Shown piece after piece: positions 54,978 through 62,611 of a DNA stretch of 64,000 bases. Every line of letters begins with the position of its first letter. The stretch's first letter is position 1. The translations under genes and the position numbers were made by a program. Source of the DNA: Natronomonas salinimetallica (lineage in GTDB: Archaea; Halobacteriota; Halobacteria; Halobacteriales; Haloarculaceae); the NCBI RefSeq assembly GCF_013839515.1, contig NZ_JACDNQ010000001.1, positions 191,691-255,690 on the forward strand, given 5' to 3'. The notes beneath the pieces are model-generated. The model searched no databases. It was not told the DNA's origin and saw only the letters and a list, made by a program, of their open reading frames with translations.

Positions 54978-56219
54978 ATGAGCAAACAGGCCGAAACGCT
55001 CGATGTCGAGCGGATTCGAGAGGACTTCCCGATCCTCGAACGGGAGTTCGACGGCACACAACTCGTCTATCTCGACAACGCGGCCACGACCCACACGCCC
55101 GAGCCGGTCGTCGAGACGATCACCGACTACTACCGCACGTACAACGCCAACGTCCACCGGGGAATCCACCAGCTGAGCCAGGAGGCCTCGGTCGCCTACG
55201 AGGAGGCCCACGACCGTGTCGCGGAGTTCATCGGTGCCTCCGGCGGCCGGGAGGAGATCGTCTTCACGAAGAACACCACCGAGTCGATGAACCTCGTCGC
55301 CTACGCGTGGGGGCTCAACGAACTCGGTCCCGGCGACGAGGTCGTGTTGACCGAGATGGAACATCACGCCTCGCTCGTCACCTGGCAACAGATCGCAAAG
55401 CGGACGGGCGCGGAGTGCAAGTACGTTCCCATCACCGACGAGGGTCGCCTCGACATGGAGGCGGCCCGCGAGTTGATCACCGACGACACCGCGATGGTGT
55501 CCGTCGTCCACGTCTCGAACACGCTCGGGACGATCAACCCCGTCTCCGAACTGGCCGACATCGCCCACGACCACGACGCCTACGTGTTCGTCGACGGCGC
55601 TCAGTCGGTGCCGAACCGCCCGGTCGACGTCGAGGCGATCGACGCCGACTTCCTCGCCTTTTCGGGGCACAAGATGGCCGGTCCGACCGGGATCGGCGTC
55701 CTCTACGGGAAACAGCACATCCTGGAGGAAATGGAGCCGTACCTCTACGGCGGCGAGATGATCCTGAAGGTCACCTTCGAGGACTCGAAGTGGAACGAAC
55801 TCCCCTGGAAGTACGAGGCCGGCACGCCCGTCATCTGTCAGGGGATCGCCCTCGCCGAGGCCTGCGATTACCTCGACGACATCGGCATGGAACGGATCGA
55901 GCGCCACGAGGCCGACCTCGCGGCCTACGCCTACGACCGACTGCGCGAGCACGCGGACGTCGAGGTATACGGTCCGCCCGCCGACGACCGCGGCGGCTTG
56001 GTCGCGTTCAACCTCGACGGCGTCCACGCCCACGACCTCTCGAGCATTCTCAATGACAGCGCGGTGGCGATCCGCGCCGGCGATCACTGTACACAGCCAC
56101 TCCACGACGTCCTCGGCACCGCGGCCTCGGCTCGGGCCTCCTTTTACGTCTACAACACGAGGGCGGAAGTCGACAGGCTCGTCGAGGCGGTCGACGACGC
56201 GCGCCAGCTGTTTGCCTGA
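54978..56219 (+). CDS. sufS: Cysteine desulfurase SufS
   Basis: PLP enzyme of 413 residues that takes sulfur from cysteine for Fe-S cluster assembly. Group II features are YLDNAATTHTPEPV at the start, the PLP Lys in FLAFSGHKMAGPTG (about residue 230) and the reactive Cys in AIRAGDHCTQP (about 368). The SufU-type scaffold follows 270 bp downstream. Confidence 0.96.
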   Translation: MSKQAETLDVERIREDFPILEREFDGTQLVYLDNAATTHTPEPVVETITDYYRTYNANVHRGIHQLSQEASVAYEEAHDRVAEFIGASGGREEIVFTKNTTESMNLVAYAWGLNELGPGDEVVLTEMEHHASLVTWQQIAKRTGAECKYVPITDEGRLDMEAARELITDDTAMVSVVHVSNTLGTINPVSELADIAHDHDAYVFVDGAQSVPNRPVDVEAIDADFLAFSGHKMAGPTGIGVLYGKQHILEEMEPYLYGGEMILKVTFEDSKWNELPWKYEAGTPVICQGIALAEACDYLDDIGMERIERHEADLAAYAYDRLREHADVEVYGPPADDRGGLVAFNLDGVHAHDLSSILNDSAVAIRAGDHCTQPLHDVLGTAASARASFYVYNTRAEVDRLVEAVDDARQLFA

Positions 56220-56287
56220 GGGGGGTCGTCGTGTACCGTCGGGCGGAACGGCTGCTCTGCCCGACGGAAGGTGGTTTCAGTCCGGCA

Positions 56288-56390
56288 GACGCCCCAGTCC
56301 GGCGGTATCGACGCCCCAGTCCGGCGGTTCATGCCAGCGTCGCCGGGTCTCAATCCGTGGCGGCGTTCGCCGGGTCTCAATCCGTGGCGG
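56288..56390. repeat. Two adjacent direct-repeat pairs between sufS and sufU
   Basis: GACGCCCCAGTCCGGCGGT at 56288 and 56310 (period 22), then CGCCGGGTCTCAATCCGTGG at 56341 and about 56368 (period about 27). They fill the sufS-sufU gap. Confidence 0.88.
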
Positions 56391-56488
56391 GCCGGCGCTC
56401 GCCGAGACCAGCCAACGGCGGTCCGTCGTGTCTCACACCCCCGTGACCGGTGGGCTTTTGCGTTTCACACCCCTTCATTCGGACAACA

Positions 56489-56905
56489 ATGGGACTTGGA
56501 TCCGATATGTACAGACAGCAGATCCTCGACCACTACAAAAACCCCCGTAACTACGGGGAACTCGAGGATCCGGACATCGAACACGTCGGGGAGAATCCGA
56601 TGTGTGGGGACACCATCAAGATGTTCGTCGAGCTGGCCGACGACGGCGACACCATAGAGCGCGTGCGTTTCGTCGGCGACGGCTGTGCGATCAGCCAGGC
56701 TTCGGCGAGCATGCTCTCGGGGGAGCTCCACGGGAAATCACTCGAAACGGTCGAAGCGATGGATCGAGACGACGTCGCCGACATGCTCGGCGTCGAACTC
56801 AGCCCGATGCGGATCAAGTGTGCGGTCCTCGCGGAGAAGGTAGCACAGGACGCGATCGCCATCCACAAGGGCGAGGCCGACCCCGTAGAGACGACCACCG
56901 AGTGA
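56489..56905 (+). CDS. sufU: Fe-S cluster assembly protein SufU
   Basis: A 138-residue IscU/SufU protein that receives sulfur from SufS. Ligand cysteines are visible in ENPMCGDTIK, VGDGCAISQASASML and RIKCAVLAEK. It has the extra loop typical of SufU. Family members act as zinc-dependent sulfur acceptors. Confidence 0.94.
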   Translation: MGLGSDMYRQQILDHYKNPRNYGELEDPDIEHVGENPMCGDTIKMFVELADDGDTIERVRFVGDGCAISQASASMLSGELHGKSLETVEAMDRDDVADMLGVELSPMRIKCAVLAEKVAQDAIAIHKGEADPVETTTE

Positions 56906-56991
56906 CCCGGCTTCGGGCCGACGGTTCTATCGGTCCGGAGCGCTCCCGTCGAAACCAGGCGGTTCATGCGTCTCGGGAGCGTACACGTCCC

Positions 56992-57165
56992 GTGACCAGA
57001 TCGGCACACGCACCTCGGCGGGACGACTCACTGACGAGCAGTGGCTACCACGTCTCCGTCGACGACGGCCGCGATTCGTTCTATGCGCTCTGTATCGAGG
57101 ACCCGGACGACGAGGACAGGTGGCTCATTTCTGATACGGTGTGCTCGCTGCGGGAGCTCCGCTAG
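56992..57165 (+). CDS. Hypothetical 57-residue protein
   Basis: Frame from GTG 56992. It begins VTRSAHAPRRDDSLTSSGYH and continues VSVDDGRDSFYALCIEDPDD, then ISDTVCSLRELR. The acidic, beta-rich composition is haloarchaeal. The start codon is tentative. Function unknown. Confidence 0.5.
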   Translation: MTRSAHAPRRDDSLTSSGYHVSVDDGRDSFYALCIEDPDDEDRWLISDTVCSLRELR

Positions 57166-57169
57166 GTCG

Positions 57170-57259
57170 TTGCGTCCTCTGCCCTCGCGTGCTTAGCCCT
57201 TGCGTCCTCTGCCCTCGCGTGCTTAGCCCTTGCGTCCTCTGCCCTCGCGTGCTTAGCCC
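57170..57259. repeat. 30-bp tandem repeat x 3 running over the purU stop
   Basis: Three identical units (57170-57199, 57200-57229, 57230-57259) of TTGCGTCCTCTGCCCTCGCG... The unit nearest purU contains that gene's stop codon and last residues. Confidence 0.97.
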
Positions 57260-58221
57260 TCGTGTCCGGAGACGGCCTCGCCGAGCCCGTCGACGGGGCG
57301 GTCGGGGAGGGTTTCCTCGACGGCGTCGGACAGCCCGAAGCGGTAGCGGTCGGCGTCCGCGTCGCCGCGCAGTTCCGTCCGACCGTGATACACCGAGACG
57401 GCCGTATCGAGGTGGAGTCGAACGGCTTCCAGGAGCGCCTCCGCCTCCAGCGGCTGGCCGCGGTGCTCGATCTCCTCGACGTCAGCTCCGGGCGGCACGT
57501 TGAACGCCCGTTGGGTAATGATCGGCCCCTGATCGAGGTCGGTCGTCACGTAGTGGGCCGTCACGCCCGCGATCCGGACCCCCTCGTCTCTGGCCTGCCG
57601 GTAGGCCTCCGCGCCGGGGAACGAGGGCAAAAGCGAGGGATGGATGTTGATGATCCGATCCTCATAGCGGAAGACGACGTTGGGGCTCAAGATCCGCATG
57701 TAGCGGGCCAACACGATCAAATCAGTGTCGTACTCGTCGAGGAGTTCGAGCAGCCGTTCCTCGTCGGGGGAGCCCTTCTCGTCGCCGACGTCGTGGAAAT
57801 CGACGCCGTAGTGGTCGGCCAGCGGCTCGAGGTCGTCGTGATTGCCGATGATGACGCTGATATCGGCCCCGAGTTTCCCGTCGGCCCACGCCTCGAACAG
57901 CGCCTCGAGACAGTGTGATTCCTTGGTGACGAGGACGGCGATCGTCCGCGTCTCGCGGTCGGCGGGGAACCGGACCTGGATGTCGACGCCGAGGTCGTCG
58001 CCGAGCTCCGAGAGCGCCTCGCGAAGCTCCTCGCGCGTACAGCTCATCCCGTCGGTGTCGACGGTCATCGTCATCCGAAAGAGCTGATCCCGGACGGCCT
58101 GGTCGAGGTCCTCGATGTTGATGTCCCGCTCGAAAAGCAGCGTCGTGACGCGGGCGATGAGGCCGGTGTCGTCCTCGCCAATGACGGTGATCTCGGTGTA
58201 CTCTCGGCTCACGGCAGCCAC
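57253..58221 (-). CDS. purU: Formyltetrahydrofolate deformylase-like protein (ACT plus formyl transferase)
   Basis: A 322-residue protein. ACT domain at residues 10-75 (ITVIGEDDTGLIARVTTLLFER). The formyl-transferase-like core has IAVLVTKESHCLEALF, INIHPSLLPSFPG with the catalytic His, and VTAHYVTTDLDQGPII with the Asp. PurU splits 10-formyl-THF to formate; a PurN role is the alternative. The start is a GTG; a second in-frame GTG lies three codons later. Confidence 0.85.
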   Translation of the reverse strand: MAAVSREYTEITVIGEDDTGLIARVTTLLFERDINIEDLDQAVRDQLFRMTMTVDTDGMSCTREELREALSELGDDLGVDIQVRFPADRETRTIAVLVTKESHCLEALFEAWADGKLGADISVIIGNHDDLEPLADHYGVDFHDVGDEKGSPDEERLLELLDEYDTDLIVLARYMRILSPNVVFRYEDRIINIHPSLLPSFPGAEAYRQARDEGVRIAGVTAHYVTTDLDQGPIITQRAFNVPPGADVEEIEHRGQPLEAEALLEAVRLHLDTAVSVYHGRTELRGDADADRYRFGLSDAVEETLPDRPVDGLGEAVSGHEG

Positions 58222-58380
58222 CTCCGCGGCGTCGGGACGGACGAAGTCATACTACCGTCTGGGGGGCGGGTTATGAAAAGCGACTCGAAAAAGCGACGAC
58301 CCCCTCCCCCGTGGGGCGAACCGCTCGGCACCGACACGGCGGGCGACGCGTGGCCTCGACGGCGTGACAACGGCTGACGA

Positions 58381-58453
58381 CCACGCCAGGACTCGGTGTT
58401 CGGTGGCACCACCGACGGCCACGCCGGGACTCGGTGTTCGGTGTCACCACCGG
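58381..58453. repeat. 38-bp tandem duplication
   Basis: CCACGCCAGGACTCGGTGTT at 58381 recurs, with one change near the start, at 58419. It lies between purU and the RE3 hairpin. Confidence 0.88.
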
Positions 58454-58456
58454 TAT

Positions 58457-58551
58457 GTGAACCGCCTCGGGGTCAAGTGGTTCGAGAGACTCCGTCTCTC
58501 GTGATCACGAAAGACGTCGTCTTCCGTACGACCCCGAGGCACTCGCCTTGC
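58457..58551 (+). mobile_element. Solo IS200/IS605-type right-end-like element (RE3)
   Basis: It begins GTGAAC, carries a perfect 11-bp outer stem (GCCTCGGGGTC at 58464-58474 with GACCCCGAGGC at 58530-58540) and ends CACTCGCCTTGC. The 55-base loop holds CGAGAGAC-TCC-GTCTCTCG and CGTGATCACG. Element A begins three bases later. As with RE1 and RE2, the TnpB-type assignment is inference. Confidence 0.5.
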
Positions 58552-58554
58552 TGA

Positions 58555-58662
58555 TACTGACGGACAAAAGAATGTACACACGACGCACGAGGATCACGCC
58601 GTTCGACGGAGCGAACGGCGGATCACTCGTGAGTCGGTTTCATTTGATTTCGTCCACCAGTA
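58555..58662 (+). mobile_element. Miniature element A, copy 6 (108 bp)
   Basis: Identical to the common sequence. The flanks are TGA on the left and TTA on the right, a one-base mismatch in the expected duplication. It abuts RE3 on one side and the enoyl-CoA hydratase promoter on the other. Confidence 0.95.
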
Positions 58663-58695
58663 TTATTTGTAGATCGCTGACGCACGTTCGGCCGC

Positions 58696-59475
58696 ATGAC
58701 CGACAACGTCAGCTACGTCTTCGACGACGCGGTGAGTACGATCCGGCTCGAACGCCCCGATCGCTACAACGCCATGACCCCGGAGATGTGGCGTGCCGTT
58801 ACCGACGGCATCCGCCGGGCGGACGAGGACGGAGCCCGAGCGGTCGTCCTCACCGGCGAGGGGGAACTCTTCTGTTCGGGCGACGACATCAGGTCGCTGG
58901 CCGATATCGAGGACGACCGCGACGCCAGGGCGCTGGCGGACACGCTCGCCGACTGCTTCGACGCCATCGAGCGCTCACCCGTCCCCGTCGTCGGGTGGGC
59001 CAACGGCTCGGCGTACGGCGGCGGCTTCGAACTCCTGATGGCGGCGGACGTCACGATCGTCCCGACGGGGACAACGTTCGCGCTTCCGGAGACACAGATC
59101 GGGGCGATCCCGTTGTATGCGGCGAAACGGCTCACGTTACTCGTGGGCCGACAGCGCGCGTCACAGCTCGCGTTGGTCGGCCGGGAGATCTCCGCCGAAC
59201 GCGCCGTCGAGTGGGGGCTGTTCGCTCGGGCAGTCCCCGAGGCCAACCTCGAGGCAATCGTCGCCGAAACCGTCGCGGCGTTCGAACAGTCCGCACCGGA
59301 GGCGCTGGCGACGACGAAAGCGTGGCTCGGTGCCCCGCTTCGCTCGGCGGGCGAGCGCGTCGGGATGCGAACGGGGCTCGGACACCTCTATGCCGGCGAT
59401 GACGCCCGCGAAGGCGCGAAAGCGTTCTTAGAGGACCGCGAGCCGGACTTCGCCGGGCGACGGAACACGAAGTGA
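58696..59475 (+). CDS. Enoyl-CoA hydratase/isomerase family protein
   Basis: A 259-residue crotonase-fold enzyme. Oxyanion-hole motifs are ELFCSGDDIRSL and NGSAYGGGFELLMAADV. Of the catalytic pair Glu/Glu, the site after GGGFELL is not clearly kept, and the later PETQIGAIPLYA has no acidic residue in the usual spot, so activity may differ from classical hydratases. It probably acts on CoA thioesters. Confidence 0.86.
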   Translation: MTDNVSYVFDDAVSTIRLERPDRYNAMTPEMWRAVTDGIRRADEDGARAVVLTGEGELFCSGDDIRSLADIEDDRDARALADTLADCFDAIERSPVPVVGWANGSAYGGGFELLMAADVTIVPTGTTFALPETQIGAIPLYAAKRLTLLVGRQRASQLALVGREISAERAVEWGLFARAVPEANLEAIVAETVAAFEQSAPEALATTKAWLGAPLRSAGERVGMRTGLGHLYAGDDAREGAKAFLEDREPDFAGRRNTK

Positions 59476-59503
59476 TTTGACTCCCGTGGCGTACAACACA
59501 CGT

Positions 59504-59689
59504 ATGGTCGAATTTACCGAGCGCAAGCGGCTCATCGGTAGAGGCGCTGCACTCGTCGCCGTCGGCGCGGTGTTTACCATCACGATCGTCGGCGCGATGA
59601 TCGGTGTCCCGATGATGATACTTGGTGTCGTGTTTCTCCTACAGTCGATCTTCGCCGGCGATTCCGAGGGGAAAGCACAGTCGACGTGA
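59504..59689 (+). CDS. Small two-helix membrane protein
   Basis: A 61-residue protein. A basic N-terminus (MVEFTERKRLIGRG) precedes two hydrophobic helices (about 15-32 and 34-50) and a short polar tail. Function unknown. Confidence 0.72.
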   Translation: MVEFTERKRLIGRGAALVAVGAVFTITIVGAMIGVPMMILGVVFLLQSIFAGDSEGKAQST

Positions 59690-59823
59690 GCGATGGCGGC
59701 CGCCGTCGGTGCCTGACGGTCTCCCGCGCTCCGACCGCCGCCGTACAAACACCTCCCACGCTTCGATCCCGTTCCTGCCGCCGCCCGGTGCTTTTTCAGG
59801 GTCGCCGGCGAACGTCCGCTCAC

Positions 59824-60504
59824 ATGTCGACAACAGCGCTGTTTGTCGTGAGCGAGGAGGGCTACTGGGGCGAAGAGTGCGTCGAGCCGCTGACGACGCT
59901 GGAGGACGCCGGCGTCGTGGTGACGGTCGCAACACCGACCGGTTCGCCCCCCGTCGTCGACGAGCGCTCGGCCGACCCCGAGGAGGTCGGCGAGGGGCTC
60001 GCAGAATGGGTCTGCGATATCGACGAGAACCATCCCGAACTCAACGACCCGATCCCGCTCGCTCGGGCCGACGCCGCCGACTACGACGCCGTTGTCTTCC
60101 CCGGCGGACACGGGACCGTCTGGGACGTCAACCAGGACCGACACGCCCGCCAGCTCCTGCTCGACGCCGTCGGGGGCGAGGACGGTCTCGCGGTCGTCGT
60201 CTGTCACGCCGTCGGCATCCTCGCGTTCACCCGCGAGGCGGACGGTTCGTTCCTGGTGGCGGACCGCAACGTGACCGGGTTTCCGAACGCCTGGGAGGAC
60301 GGCATCGTCGACGAAAACGACTGTTTCGGCGGCCGCAAGCTCCCCTACTGGGTCGAAGACGAGGTCAACGCCGCCGGCGGGAACTTCGACGCCGAACTCG
60401 ACGCCGAGACGAGCGTCACGGTCGACGGCGATCTGATCACCGCACGCGGTCCCGGTTCGTCGTCGGCCGCCGCCGACACGCTCCTCGACGCCCTCGACGA
60501 TTGA
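59824..60504 (+). CDS. DJ-1/PfpI family protein
   Basis: A 226-residue protein of the DJ-1/Hsp31 group. The nucleophile elbow is AVVVCHAVGILAF with the Cys, and the Glu is in GYWGEECVEPLTTLE. YDAVVFPGGHGTVWD is the usual strand-loop. Members are glyoxalase III, chaperone or deglycase; which one is not clear. The start ATG is at 59824. Confidence 0.9.
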   Translation: MSTTALFVVSEEGYWGEECVEPLTTLEDAGVVVTVATPTGSPPVVDERSADPEEVGEGLAEWVCDIDENHPELNDPIPLARADAADYDAVVFPGGHGTVWDVNQDRHARQLLLDAVGGEDGLAVVVCHAVGILAFTREADGSFLVADRNVTGFPNAWEDGIVDENDCFGGRKLPYWVEDEVNAAGGNFDAELDAETSVTVDGDLITARGPGSSSAAADTLLDALDD

Positions 60505-60603
60505 TACTGGCTGTCCCCGGTGCACGCGAGTCGCGACCCCAGGGTGAGACAGGCGTTACGGACGGATAGCCGGCAGTACGAGACCGCCACCGAGCGCGGG
60601 GCG

Positions 60604-61053
60604 TCACTCTTGCGTCCGGACCCGTTCGGAAAACGCCTCGCGTCGCACTACGCGCATGCGGTTCCGGACGGTACCGACCGGGGCACCCGAGTCGGCACGC
60701 GACAGTTCGCCCTCGACGGTGATCGTCCGGTCCGTCACGTCGGCGATCTCGGTCCGAACCCGGACCGACTGACCGACCGGGACGGCGCGTCGGTGGGTCA
60801 CCTCGGCGTCGATACCGACGACACCGGTCCCCGCCGGCAGGTGTCCACGCAGCGACTCGCGTCCGAGGAACTCGACCTCGGCGAGCAACTGCGGCGTCCC
60901 CAACACCGAAACCGCCTCGCCGTCGGCCGCATCCGTCGCGGCGGGCAACCCGGGCGGCTCGTCCTGTTCGCCGAAGAGGACGGTCGCGTGTCGCGGCTCG
61001 ACCCGGACGGTCCGCTCGGCAGTGAGTCCCGGCTCCGGGAGTTCCTCCTCCAT
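60604..61053 (-). CDS. FlK-like thioesterase
   Basis: A 149-residue hot-dog-fold protein resembling fluoroacetyl-CoA thioesterase FlK: TVRVEPRHATVLFG, GVVGIDAEVTHRRAVPVG and VRVRTEIADVTDRTITVEGEL. Haloarchaeal homologues have unknown CoA substrates. The frame runs on upstream through the 18-bp repeats, which is not real coding; the ATG at 61053 is used. Confidence 0.75.
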   Translation of the reverse strand: MEEELPEPGLTAERTVRVEPRHATVLFGEQDEPPGLPAATDAADGEAVSVLGTPQLLAEVEFLGRESLRGHLPAGTGVVGIDAEVTHRRAVPVGQSVRVRTEIADVTDRTITVEGELSRADSGAPVGTVRNRMRVVRREAFSERVRTQE

Positions 61054-61098
61054 GACGGCCGACACGGGCGAGAACACAAAAAGCCGGGCGGTCGAGTC

Positions 61099-61203
61099 GC
61101 CGGCTACCCATCCGCCGCCGGCTACCCATCCGCCGCCGGCTACCCATCCGCCGCCGGCTACCCATCCGCCGCCGGCTACCCATCCGCCGGCTACCCATCC
61201 GCC
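61099..61203. repeat. 18-bp tandem repeat x 5 plus a 15-bp unit, over a stop codon
   Basis: Five identical GCCGGCTACCCATCCGCC units (61099-61188) and one 15-bp version (61189-61203). The last unit holds the stop and final codons of the nuclease-like gene. The array continues toward the thioesterase start. Confidence 0.98.
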
Positions 61204-62468
61204 GGATCGCCCCGGACGGCCGACACCGGCTCCCGAAGCGCCCACCGGTCCGCCGTCGGATCGAGCCGGTTCGGCTCCGCACCCCGCTCGGTCACGATCC
61301 CGGCGTGATACAGCATCGCCTTCAGTTGGAAAACCGTCGGGGCGTGATAGACGTTTCCGTCCCCGAGCGCGTCGGCTCGGAGTTCGCCCGCCCCGTCGAG
61401 CACCCGGCTTCGGGCGTCGGTCGTCCCCCGGACGAACAACTCGACGGTGAACGTCGGATGGTGGACGAAGAGCCACTCGACGAACTCGACGAGCGAGGGT
61501 GATCCGATCCCGTCGTCGGCCATCGTCTGTAGTTCCTCGACGAGCAGTTTGGTCGCCGGGTACGCCCAGACGACGCGTCTGGTCAGCTGTCCCCACGCCG
61601 GAGCGAGTTCGCAGAACCGCTTTCGGGAGCGCCGAAAGCCCTCGACGGCGGAGAGCGCGGAGCCGGTCGATCCGTACCGCGACAGCGCGAACCGGACCAC
61701 CTCCTCTCCCAGCGGCGCGAGGTCGGTCCGATGGGGTCGGACCTCGATCAACCCCAGTGCGGCCGCCCCCCGGCGGGCGTCGTCGATGGCTCCGACGACG
61801 TGGTCTCGCATCGCCGCCTCCGTCCCGCCGGCGTGTGCGAGCGCGATCGGATACGCGAGGTAGTTCTTCGGGTGGTTGAGCCCGAAGGAATCGTCCGTGA
61901 CGCCCTGGGCGCTCGCCTGGAACCGGATCGCGGTCGCGTCGTCGTCGCTCCGGTGGCCGACGAGGCGGGGGGTTTCGAGCGGGTCGACGGTACCATCGTC
62001 GGCGACGCCCAGTACGCCGACGTTGAGTTCGTTCGCGAGCGTCCGCGCCGACTGTGAGACCGCCGCCGCCGGGGCCGCAACGTAGGCGGCGTTGGCCCCG
62101 TTGAGCCGGTCGTACGCCTGGACGATCCCGCGTTCGACGTCGACGCCGCCCGCCTCGGTGTACCCCTTCGCCTCGACGACGACGAGCGGGGGCCGATCCC
62201 CGAGACGCTCGACGGCGAGGAGCTCTCCGTCCGGATGGCCGGCCCCCACGAGGTCCGGATAGCCCGAACCGACCCGGACGTGGTTGAAGGGTGCGAGCCG
62301 ATCGCGGACCTCCGCCGGGACCCGCCGTCCGGAGAGCCACTCCTCGGTCGCGAACTGGGTGTCACAGACGGCGTAGGTGTCCGTATCAACCCCCTTGGAC
62401 TCCGGAAACAGGCGGCGTTTGGCGTGGGCCAGAACGCGAGGCTCGGAGAGTGACGCCGTCGTGGCCAT
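61191..62468 (-). CDS. PD-(D/E)XK nuclease-like protein of unknown role
   Basis: A 425-residue protein. The first half has a restriction-enzyme-like motif set: GSGYPDLVGAG (Asp) followed after about 22 residues by LVVVEAKGY (E-x-K). The rest (200-425) is helical with aromatic clusters (RRVVWAYPATKLLVEELQ, VEFVEWLFVHHPTFTVELF). I do not recognise a named family. DNA cleavage is inferred from the motif only. Confidence 0.75.
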   Translation of the reverse strand: MATTASLSEPRVLAHAKRRLFPESKGVDTDTYAVCDTQFATEEWLSGRRVPAEVRDRLAPFNHVRVGSGYPDLVGAGHPDGELLAVERLGDRPPLVVVEAKGYTEAGGVDVERGIVQAYDRLNGANAAYVAAPAAAVSQSARTLANELNVGVLGVADDGTVDPLETPRLVGHRSDDDATAIRFQASAQGVTDDSFGLNHPKNYLAYPIALAHAGGTEAAMRDHVVGAIDDARRGAAALGLIEVRPHRTDLAPLGEEVVRFALSRYGSTGSALSAVEGFRRSRKRFCELAPAWGQLTRRVVWAYPATKLLVEELQTMADDGIGSPSLVEFVEWLFVHHPTFTVELFVRGTTDARSRVLDGAGELRADALGDGNVYHAPTVFQLKAMLYHAGIVTERGAEPNRLDPTADRWALREPVSAVRGDPADG

Positions 62469-62611
62469 GGCCCGTTCTCGGGTGGCGTGGACAAGAAACT
62501 TCGGCGGGCGATCGGCTCCGGACCGCCCGGCCGCACCACCGTCTCGCCCGTGTCGCCTCGCTACGCTCCCGTCCCGGCAGTTTCAACCCGACCCGATCCG
62601 AACACGGCGAC

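Noticed and set aside
57170..57259. CRISPR-like array
   Set aside because: The units are directly adjacent with no spacers, and the same is true of all other arrays here.
60604..62340. Long open frame with GGGWVA repeats joining the thioesterase and the nuclease-like gene
   Set aside because: It is produced by the 18-bp repeat in a non-coding frame; upstream it runs out of frame with the real nuclease-like gene.
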